64,000 nucleotides of DNA from NCBI RefSeq assembly GCF_003576645.1, contig NC_044930.1:25602403-25666402 (forward strand), in the 5' to 3' direction. A model generated the notes under the pieces. That model was given only the letters and a program-made list of their open reading frames with translations, was not told the DNA's origin and did no database searches. Origin of the DNA: Ipomoea triloba (taxonomy: Eukaryota > Streptophyta > Magnoliopsida > Solanales > Convolvulaceae). Below are positions 47,111-56,600 of this stretch, piece after piece (positions within the stretch are counted from its first letter, which is position 1; each line of letters opens with the position of its first letter). The position numbers and the translations under genes are program-made.

Positions 47111-47519
47111 GACTTCAAACCAAGTGTTGGTCGAGGTCGGGCCTCGACCAAGTGTTGGCCGAGGGCTGACCTCGGCCAATTATATTATTATTATTGTTTT
47201 GTTTTGTTTTGTTTTGTTTTTTTGTTGTTTTTTTTTTAATTTTTGACGAGGACTGACCTCGGCCAAACTTAACTGAAAACTTGGCCGAGGACTGATTTTT
47301 TTTTTGAGCGCAAGATTGGCCGAGGACTGACCTCGGCCAAGTCGGAGTGTTTTTTGACGGGCCATCAGCGAATTACATGTTTTTTGCGTTGCGCGGACTT
47401 TTCCTCTAACTCACTGTTTCTTGCTTCCTCGCCCAGGTCGCACCTCCTCTTCTTGGTGTTGGAAGCTAAAGGCTCAGGATCTTCTTCCTTTCGCCACACA
47501 TTGTCGGGTAGGCTTTGTT

Positions 47520-49158
47520 GATGCTAGTACTGTCCCGGATACTCAACGAATTGGGTAAAATATCCTCTCTGCACCAGTTCCTCTATTTGTCCTTTTAAAG
47601 TATGACACTCGTTAGTATCATGTCCAACCTGCCGGTGGAACCGACAGTATTTAGTTTAGTCCTCGCCCGTAGAAACTGCCATACACTCTGAGGGAAAATG
47701 CACTATTCCCATTTCCTCAGCGTGACTTAGAATCACGCTAATCGGGTGAGTAAGCGGTGTTAAGTGCCGCGGTGAGGCGAGACGAGGTCGCTCATCTCTT
47801 CCCTTCGTTGAGGGTGGTTGGTTTGGTCGTGGTGCCTGGCTGGGCGGACCAGCTTTATTAAGTCGCCACTCTTTCGTCCTTCCTCATCATCTTTTTTTCT
47901 CCTGTCAGCCTCCTCTGCGTGTGCGTACCGGTTGGCCGTTCTCATGAGTTCCTCATAAGAGCGTGGGTGGTGGGTGTTCAGTTGTTTGTGGAAATCGCCT
48001 GACCTCAATGCTTGGATGAAGGTGAGAATTGCTGCCTTCGAGTCGAAGTCATATACGCTGTTGACTTCTTTTTTCCATTTGCTTAAGAAGTCTCGCAGGC
48101 TTTCCCCCTTATCCTGCTTTACCCCGCCGAGATGTGAGAATGGTTTCTTATGTTGTATACTTCCTGAGAAATAGGACAAGAAACTCTTGGATAGCTCTGC
48201 AAAAGTTTGAATTGATCCGTCCGGGATTGTGTTAAACCAATCCTGAGCCGTTCCGTCCAAAGTGGACAAGAATGCTCTGCACATGATGGCATCGCTTGCC
48301 CCAATCATGACCATGGCTGCCTTGTATCTTGTCATATGGGTACGTGGATCCGAAGTGCCAGTGTAGGCCTTGATGGTGGGTAGTCAAAAGTCTTTTGGAA
48401 GAGGAACTTCCATTATGTTAAGAGAGAATGGAGCAGCCATTCTTACTTCAGGTTCTGGTGAGTGTTCTCTTGCGTCTACTTTCTTTTCCAAATCATCTAT
48501 CTGCCTTTGGAGTCTTTCCACCAGGCTTTCTTGTGGTTTTTTGTGTCTAGTGGAGTGACGCGGAGCCAATCCACCAGATTCGCCCATCCTTTCTCCGGAT
48601 GGTCGTTTGGTTACTGCCTTTCCTGCTTGGGCACGGGGACCTCTATTGGAGGATCCTTGCACCCCCAGCCGATCTCGAATAGATCTAGAAGCCGCCGGTC
48701 GTTCTCGAACTGGAAACTGGTTGAGTTCCACCTTCCTGTCGTTGAGTTCTGTTTTGCCTCGGAGATTGCACTTCTTCCTCCAGAGGGGGTGGTGGCGGTA
48801 AAATCTGGCCTTGCATTCCTGCGACTAGTTGGGCCACCATCGCCGCCGCCTGTTGGATGACCTGCGCTGCTGCCTGAAGGTCCACCACCTGGGCGGGAGC
48901 AGCAGTTGCTGGGAGGGGAGTACGGCCACCACCATGGTTGTTGTTGAGTTGGCTAGTGCGGCCACCACCATGGTTGTTGTTGAGTTGGGTACGGAGGTCA
49001 CCTTCTCTACGGTTATTGTTGTTGAGTTGGCTGCGAAGGTCACCTCCACGGTTACTGTTGAGCTGCTCACGAAGATCACCCGAGGGGTGACCCTTGTTCA
49101 CCTGACTAGGTGTATGCGAGCTGCTGGATCCAGATGCCATTGATAGTGATGAGATCAA
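47520..49158 (-). pseudogene. Gypsy-type gag (interrupted)
   Basis: Minus strand: from about 49158, an N-terminal low-complexity part with 12-residue repeats (LNNNHGGGRT). A frameshift near 48690-48730 follows, then coiled-coil-like VERLQRQIDDLEKKVDA, a TGA stop at about 48384, and the capsid-like retrotransposon gag domain (48335-47860: FLSTLDGTAQDWFNTIP, LSYFSGSI, SLRDFLSKW). Near 47650-47550 there is a zinc-binding FHRQVGHDTNECHTLKGQI segment, as in Tat/Ogre-like elements. No pol follows. Gag forms the particle; here it is broken by at least two lesions. Confidence 0.85.
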
Positions 49159-49205
49159 CCGAGTGGTTTTTTGATTTTGTGATTTTAGCCTGAGATCTGA
49201 TCTCA

Positions 49206-49225
49206 GCTCTCAATGAGAGCACCAA
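49206..49225 (-). other. Primer-binding site of the Gypsy-type element
   Basis: On the minus strand 'ttggtgctctcattgagag' starts directly after the LTR end CTGTCA. Similar leaders occur in Tat-like Gypsy elements. I do not assign the tRNA. Confidence 0.55.
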
Positions 49226-49603
49226 TGACAGTAATAATGTGTTACCGGTATGTATTTGAGTATTATTTGAATGTTTGAATACAATATTGAGCGTAGTGCT
49301 CAATGTACAAGTGAGTTCAGTATGTATTGTATAAGTTCCAGTGTCCTCCTTTCAGTAACGGAGCGTTAATGCCAAGGGCTGAGAAGCCGTTGAGAATTAA
49401 TGCCTTGAGCTGAACGTTGGGTGTCAATGCTGAGGAGCTTGAACGTTGAGGAGCTGAACGTTGGTCATCAATGCTGAGAAGCTGAACCGTTGCGCATTGA
49501 TGCTGAGGAGTGAGGTGTCTTGGGTAGTTTGAACGGCAACTGTCTTGGACAAGGTCTTGCCAATGGTTCCGGGTCGGGTGCTGCTAGCCTGATTACTCTG
49601 TCA
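49226..49603 (-). repeat. Right terminal repeat of the Gypsy-type element (5' LTR in element sense)
   Basis: 378 bp, TGACAG…CTGTCA on the plus strand; its last about 85 bp match the left LTR almost exactly. Confidence 0.85.
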
Positions 49604-49814
49604 GTTCGAACTAAGGTTTTTCTCTAATTCTTGTTCATTATTTCAAAATATTAGTTTTCTGCATTCTAATTCCTATTATTAATTAATTATTTGCTTTTTT
49701 ACTCATTTTCAATTACTTTTAAAGGTTGAATGTCCTATTACTGAAAGATCTGAAGAAGAAATGTTGAAACTTGATAAGAGTGTGAAGAAATATGTGAAGA
49801 ACTTATTCTGGTGA

Positions 49815-50980
49815 ATGCTTTGTAGAAGAAAGTGCAGTGACTGAGGAAAGGTTATTCTGATGTGTTGCAATTGAATTTGAACTTCACTTTATATTTCAGC
49901 TTGTAAGTTCATGCATGGCTGAAGTTTATTGCCAAATAAGTTCTCCAGTTGGTTGCCTTTCATGAGTTGATGATGTTGATAAATTTAGCCACTTGCTTGT
50001 CCAGTCCAATCCAGATTGGTGGGATAGTGATCTGTCTCTTAGGTTGGGAGAAAACAAACAGAAAGTGTACTGTTTTTGGTTTCCATTTGATCTGAACAAT
50101 TCAACTGTGTGTGCTATGATGTTTTTTTTTGCTCCAATGACACCATGGCTAAGTTGTAAGAATCGACTGTTCAATTCATTTTTTTTACAGCATATTGAAA
50201 TGTTTTAGAACATAAACTTCCCTCATATATTCTGAAATCTGCAGATATGCATTATCCAGTGTTCAATTCAATAATAATAATGTTGAATTTTGATGTCTCA
50301 ATAACTATTTTGCTGCTCAAAAGGTGGTTGTTACAACAACTAATTAAAAGTGACATAAAGTATATAAAAGCAAGGTATAAAACCAAGCTAGGAAAGTAAA
50401 CAAATTCTGATAGTAAATTGTTTGGCAAGTTGACATAAATAAATTATACTACCACTTCTTCTCAATTGAACACCAGACATTTCTTATTATTTGTATTGAA
50501 AGATGGAATAGTTTTATTGGGGTAGTTGGTACTATAAGAGGCAGCGATATGCAAAAAAAAAAAAAAATACTCATTACTATATACTCCGTAGTTATTTACA
50601 CTTGATCATCACCCATGAATTAAATAAAAAAAAATTGACACTCTTCACCCTTAAATTATAGTGATATAGTTATTCTTCCCCTCACACCACCACCCAACCC
50701 CAATTATAGGTGTAAACAAAAAAAAAAAAAATGAGAGAGAGAGAGATTTGATGAATAAGGCGGATTTGATGAGTGTTTATTGGTACTATAAATTGTCCCA
50801 AGTTCGATATGATATGTTGCAATTGAATTTGAATATCATTTTATCTTGCTGAATAAGGCCGATTTGATGAGTGTTTATCACAGTCCAAATTACTTCTCTA
50901 AATGAGTGGACCAATACAGAGGATAATAACTACGTAATAATTAACTTGAATGTTTAAAAATTAAACTTAAACAATAATGT
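49815..50980 (+). other. CNL-5 3' flank, no gene seen
   Basis: It follows the usual CNL downstream order ('ttgcaattgaatttgaactt', 'tgctccaatgacaccatgg', 'aggtggttgttacaac'). It includes the empty site (about 50511-50518) of the hAT-like insertion seen at 9534 and several poly-A tracts (50552-50567, 50717-50731). Confidence 0.55.
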
Positions 50981-51930
50981 TGAAAAGTTGAAATGTTGAA
51001 TGGTTTGTTGTCTCAAGGACTATTTTATTGTCCAAAAGGGTGGTTGTTACAACATCTAATTAAAGGTGACAAAGTATATAAAGCCAAACTAGTAGGAGGA
51101 AAGTAAACAAATTCATATAGAAAATTGGCATAAATTATATCATGACTACTACTAGCTACTGCCCAATTCAACACCAAACATGTCTTATTATTTGTATTCA
51201 AAGCTTGCGTTAAAAGAAAAAACAAAAAAACAAAAAAAAAACAAAATATTTCTAAACAATCAAGCAATTCAACATGGAATCTTCCTTGAAATTTAAATTT
51301 AAATCTTTTAAAAATAAAAATCCAAAGATACCATCAGTTGACTTTTGATCGACTTGGTTGTTAGATTGTAGACCTTTCCACCATCAACTCTCATCCTCTC
51401 TGCTCGCTCATTAACTCTCATCTCATCTCATCTGAGTTTGAATTCATAAACACCTGAGATTAGTTCAAGCTAAGTTTGCCTATGTTTTCTCTGCTCTACT
51501 CCATAAATTCAACAACTCAGACCATTTTTTATCTCATATTATCAAAATTAAACCCACTTCTCTAAACCCACCTCTATCTTCATCAACCTAGCTAAGGTAT
51601 GTTTCATACTTACTCCAACATCACTCAATTCCTTTTTTTGCTTTGATTTATATAGGTTTAGCATTACATTTTGCCATCTTAATTCCTTCACGCTTTTGCT
51701 ACATATTTATTCACTAAATTCATAGTATTTATCTCATTTTGGTTGTGTGATCACTATGTATGAAAATATTCACAAAGGCTTAGGCTCTGTTTGGGAGATA
51801 ATCAGCGAGATTATAGGCTTTGTTTTCTATGTAAGCACACATGTAAACAAAAAAATAAATTTTAAGTCAAAAGCATCAAGTAGCAACTTTGTTTTCTATG
51901 TAAATTCATTTAAGAGTAATGATATCCACC
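50981..51930 (+). promoter_or_regulatory. Orphan CNL 5' block B
   Basis: A full copy of the CNL upstream block, with a 5'UTR-type exon ending at 51596 and donor 'ctaag|gtatgtttcatac' (GT 51597-51598). Intron-like sequence and the GGCCTG-rich repeat follow, then a Helitron relic and the TNL gene on the other strand. No CNL coding exon is present downstream. Confidence 0.65.
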
Positions 51931-52510
51931 TAGGGATGGAAGTTGCTCAAGCCCAGCACCGAGCTTTAGAAAATTAAGCATGTGCCTGAAAATTTAAAAC
52001 ATGGACCTGGGCATGAGCATGTATGTAGGCTTTTTGTTAAGATCGAGCTTGAGCCTACAATTGGCCTGAAGCATTTTTAAAAGCTTGTTTAATATGTTGG
52101 TCATTAAAAAAGTTTGAAAGTAAGTCATGCTTTAAGTCTATTTAGAGCCTACATATTAAGTCTTTTTGAAAACTTTAATAAGTATTTCTAAATACTTTAA
52201 GAAATATACCTAATACAAAATTAATATATATAACTACATAAGTATATCACCACAATGCAAACATAATAACATTAAAACATAAAATAAAATAAATCAAGTC
52301 ACGGTACGACTTCAACATGCTCGTTAACTTGTTTAGTAATAAATTCAATTGTGTATTATTGTTTGTCTTCCTATATAATTTCATAAATAGTTAACAATCA
52401 GCTTACATAATCAAGACGCGACACTTCATTAAATATTATAACAATAAGAACAATTAAACAATAAAAACACTTATAGTAGGATTAACAACAATGTTTATAG
52501 TTATAATTTT
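51931..52510. mobile_element. Uninterrupted GGCCTG-rich hAT-like repeat (3'-truncated)
   Basis: It starts 'tagggatggaagtt' after 'gatatccacc' and is collinear with the three pieces at 33131, 37844 and 42273. It thereby supplies the empty sites of the 4.6-kb solo LTR and the Copia element. It ends near 'aacaacaatgtttatag', well short of the right end seen at 30787. Confidence 0.7.
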
Positions 52511-52603
52511 CTTATCTACATGATATAAATAGAAGCAATTATGTGAATCTTATATAAAAAGCAATTATATAAAAAGAAGCAATTAGAAATTTATATACTT
52601 TGT

Positions 52604-53092
52604 GACGTACACACTCCAGAATTCTTGAACGGGATTTGAGTCTCGGGTTTATCAAATCATACATTGACTTTGAAAATTGGATCGTCAGTTATGTTGATGA
52701 GAAATATTGACCATACTATTGGTTTGTGTAATGGTACAAGACTGATAATCACCAAGTTAGCAGACCGTATTATTGAGGCCGAGATAATGACTAGTGCTAA
52801 CAAAGGAACAAAAGTTTTGATTCCACGAATGTCAATGTCACCATCAGACCCAAGGTTGCCCTTCAAGTTTCAATGAAAACAATTTCGTTTGGTGTTATCA
52901 TATGCAATGACCATTAACAAAAGTTAGGGTCAAACATTGTCACATGTAGGATTGTTACTAAAGAAATCGGTTTTTGTGTATGACCAGTTGTACGTTGCTG
53001 CATCTCGGATTAACAATATTGTAAATGACTCAAGGACAACTTTTTCAACAACCACTAATGTTCTATATCATGAGATCTTTAATAATTTGTAA
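52604..53092 (+). pseudogene. Helitron RepHel helicase, C-terminal relic
   Basis: One frame reads HTPEFLNGI, LKIGSSVMLMRNID, GLCNGTRLI, VLIPRMSMSPSDPRLPFKFQ, YAMTINKS, DQLYVAASRI and NVLYHEIFNNL, then the natural stop (53090). This order matches the end of Helitron Pif1-family helicases. Three in-frame stops (52637, 52874, 52925) disable it. Those at 52874 and 52925 fit C-to-T changes of Arg and Gln codons. The Rep domain and helicase start are absent. Confidence 0.88.
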
Positions 53093-53230
53093 TTTTTCAA
53101 TTGTTTGTTTTTAATAATAAATGTAACTTATATTTCAATGTTTATTCTTTACCATTAACAAATCTTTTTTACTTTTGTTCCATTCTCAATTTCAATGTTT
53201 ATTCTTTACCATTTACAAATCTTTACCAAA

Positions 53231-53263
53231 ATTTATATCGTGCAGCACACGGGCAACTTACTA

Positions 53264-53265
<2 letters not shown>
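53231..53265 (+). mobile_element. Probable Helitron 3' terminus
   Basis: 'cgtgcagcacacgg' can form a small CGTG/CACG hairpin about 15 bp before CTAGT (53261-53265), which fits the Helitron CTRRT end. The following base is A rather than the usual host T, so the exact end is uncertain. Confidence 0.55.

Positions 53266-53300
<35 letters not shown>
53266..53300. repeat. (AT)n microsatellite
   Basis: A pure AT dinucleotide run of about 35 bp at the Helitron end, next to the TNL gene's last visible module. Confidence 0.9.
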
Positions 53301-53305
<5 letters not shown>

Positions 53306-53609
53306 CTAAAATCAAATGATGGATCATGCAACAAAAACTTTTTTTGCTAAAAATCTTTACCATATGAAGTGGTATAATAAGTAGATTCTTTTCTTATCAC
53401 CATATGATAAATTTATCCTTAAATAAATTGCCTTTCATAATAATAAATAATTATACCTGAGATAATTCCTACTTCAACATATAATAAGTACACAAATCTC
53501 AACATATAATATATGCAACTCTATTAGACGTTATGTACTTACCTTAATTTCTGAAATGTTTTGTAATTTTATGCAATTTTGATGCTTGAGATTATAGAGA
53601 TATTTTTAC

Positions 53610-56600
53610 CTTATTAATGTTGGGAAGCTTTTCAAGGGTACTACATCCATCCAAATACAACTCCTCAAGTTCCGTAAGATTTTCAATAGATGGGTGAATC
53701 TCTTTCAATTTCTCACACTTTGAAAGTCGCAATTCATTCAAGTTCGGCATCATAGCAAAATTTGGGGTTTCTAACAAAGAACAACAATTTCCAAGATCCA
53801 AATACATAATGCTCTTCATTTCCTGCATAAGTAAAATGAGTTTAGCCAAATTGTTTGGAACTCTTAAATTTAAAAAATTTATAGAAATAACTAACATATA
53901 TTGCCTCATTGTCGGGTCGATAAAAGAAGTATTTCTATCCCAACATATAATATACGCAACCCTATTAGATGTTATGCACTTACCTTAATTTCTGAAATGT
54001 TTTGTAATTTTATACAATTTTGATGCTTGAGATTATGGAGATATTAATACCTTGTTAATGGTGGGAAGCTTTTCAAGGTTACTACATCCATCAATATACA
54101 ACTCCTCAAGTTCCGTGAGATTTCCAAAAGATGGGTGAATCTCTTTTAATTTCTTACACTTTGAAAGGTCTAAACACTTCAAATTCGGCATCATAGCAAA
54201 ATTTGGAGTTTCTAACAACTTCAAATTCGGCATCATAGCAAAATTTGGAGTTTCTAACAAAGAACAATTCGGCATCATAGCAAAATTTGGAGTTTCTAAC
54301 AAAGAACAACAATTATCAAGATCCAAATACGTAATGCTCTTCATTTCCTGCATAAGTAGAATGGGTTTAGTCAAATTGTTCGGAACTCTTAAATTTAAAA
54401 ACTTTTTAGAAATAACTAACATATCATTGTCGCGTCAATGAGAGAATTACTCAAATCCAAACATATAATATATGCAACTCTATTATATGTTATGTACTTA
54501 CCTTAATTTCTGAAATGTTTTGTAATTTTATGCAATTTTGATGCTTGAGATTATAGAAATATTAATACCTTATTAATGTTGGGAAGCTTTTCAAGGGTAC
54601 TACATCCATCAAAATGCAACTGCTCAAGTTCCGTAAGATTTCCAAAAGATGAGTGAATCTCTTTTAATTTCTTACACTTTGAAAGGTCTAAATACTTCAA
54701 ATTCGGCATCATAGCAAAATTTGGAGTTTCTAACAAAGAACAACAATTATCAAGATCCAAATACGTAATGCTCTTCATTTCCTGCATAAGTAGAATGAGT
54801 TCAGTAAAAATTTGTTCGAAACTTTTAAATTTAAAAACTTTTTAGAAACAACTAACATATATTGTCTCATTATCGCGTCGATGAGAGAAGTACTCAAATC
54901 CTAACATATAATATATACCTTAAGTTCTGAAATGTATTGTTATTTTATGCAATTTTGATGCTTGAGATTATGGAGATATTAATATCTTGTTAATGGTAGA
55001 AAGCTTTTCAAGGATACTGCATCCATCTAAATACAACACATCAAGTTTCATAAGATTTTCGTAAGATGGGTGGATCTCTTTCAATTTCTCACATTTTGAA
55101 AGTCTTAATTCCTTCAAAGTTCCCTATCGTAGCAAAATTTGGTGTTTCTAAAAAAGAACAACAATTTTCAAGTTCCAAATACGTAATGCTCTTCATTTCT
55201 TGCATAAGTAGAATGAGTTTAGTCAAATTATTCGGAACTTTTAAATTTAAATTTTTTTATAAAATAACTAACATAAATTGCCTCATTGTCGCGTTGATAA
55301 GAGAAGTACTCAAATCTCAACATATAATATATGCAACTCTATTAGATGTTGTGTACTTACCCTAATTTCTTAAATGTATTGTAATTTTATGTCATTTTGA
55401 TGCTTGAGATATTGGAATTATTAATACCTTGTTAATGTCTGGAAGCTTTTCAAGGGTACTACATCCATCAAAATACAACTTCTCAAGTTCCCTAAGATTT
55501 CCAAATGGGTGGATCTCTTTCAATTTCTCACACTTTGAAAGTCGGAATTCCTTCAAGTTCGGCATCATAGCAAAATTTGGTGTTTCTAACAAAGAAAAAC
55601 AATTTTCAAGATCCAAATATGTAATGCTCTTCATTTCCTGCATATGTAGAATGAGTTTAGTCAAATTGTTCGGAACTTTTAAATTTAAAAACTTTTTAGA
55701 AATAAGTAACATATCATTGTCGCGTCAATGAGAGAATTACTCAAATCTCAACATATAATATATGTAACTCTATTAGATGTTGTGTACTTATCTTAATTTC
55801 TGAAATGTTTTGTAATTTTATGTCATTTTGATGCTTAATTTCTGAAATGTTTTGTAATTTTATGTCATTTTGATGCTTGAGATTATGGAGATATTAATAC
55901 CTTGTTAATGGTTGATGCTTGAGATTATGGAGATATTAATACCTTGTTAATGGTGGGAAGCTTTTCAAGGATACGACATCCATCAAAATACAACTTCTCA
56001 AGTTCCATTAGATTTCCAAAAGATGGGTGGATCTCTTTTAATTTCTCACAATTTGAAAGTCGTAATTCCTTCAAGTTCAGCATCATAGCAAAATTTGGTG
56101 TTTCTAACAAAGAACAACAATTTTCAAGATCCAAATACGTAATGCTCTTCATTTCCTACATAAGTAGAATGAGTTTAGTCAAATTCTTCGGAACTCTTAA
56201 ATTTAAAAATTATTTAGAAATAACTAACATAAATTGCCTCATTGACGCGTCGAAGAAAGAAGTACACAAATCTCAACATATAATATATGCAACACTATAT
56301 TAGATGTTGTGTACTTACCTTAATTTTTGAAAGGTTATGTAATTTTGTGCAATTTTGATGCTTGAGATTATTGAGATATTAATACCTTGCTAATGGTTGG
56401 AAGCTTTTCAATGGCACTACATCCATCAAAATACAACTGCTCAAGTTCCGTGAGATTTCCAAAAGATGGGTGTATCTCTTTCAATTTCTCACACTTTGAA
56501 AGTCGTAATTTCTTCAACTTTGGCATCATAGCAAAATTTGGTGTTTTTAACAATGAACAACAATTTTCAAGATCCAAATACGTAATGCTCTTCATTTCCT

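Larger units (their letters stand above)
44529..49603 (-). mobile_element. Gag-only Gypsy-type element with minisatellites (non-autonomous)
   Basis: Terminal repeats at 44529-44953 and 49226-49603 both start TGAC(A/G)GTAATAATG and end ATTACTCTGTCA. TSD 'gttgg' (44524-44528) faces 'gttcg' (49604-49608), and uninterrupted paralogues read 'aaagttggaactaagg' here. Orientation is minus: a primer site lies by the right LTR and a purine tract by the left one. It carries gag but no protease, RT or integrase; GC-rich arrays occupy that space. The LTRs differ in length (425 against 378 bp) and sequence, so it is older than the Copia element. Confidence 0.87.
42935..49814 (+). pseudogene. CNL-5: CC-NB-ARC-LRR pseudogene split by a Gypsy-type element
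   Basis: The conserved acceptor 'aagttccag' (AG 42908-42909) precedes ATG 42935, but an extra G after the ATG shifts the frame. The CC region is rearranged to about 43160. An open NB-ARC segment follows (43220-44117): GEGGIGKTTLAKR, LIFLDDIW, SRILVTSR, GLPLIVFLIS. It then breaks: the rest of NB-ARC and most of the LRR are missing, and about 75 bp of unrelated filler (44121-44195) joins to the last LRRs (about 44197-44528). The Gypsy-type element inserted in the last codons of exon 1. Beyond it, the splice donor (49617) and a last exon (49725-49814, stop 49812) survive. It is closest to CNL-2. Confidence 0.9.

Noticed and set aside
45692..47179. Several long minus-strand open frames rich in SPHQ, CHLIK and GVTSSS repeats
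   Set aside because: They come from the 19-bp minisatellite, which stays open in every frame. The same peptide appears in all three frames and no gene signals are present.
48921..48995. 36-bp repeats in the Gypsy gag N-terminus considered as 42-bp artefacts
   Set aside because: The period is 36 bp and the units have diverged. They encode the LNNNHGGGRT repeat of this gag.
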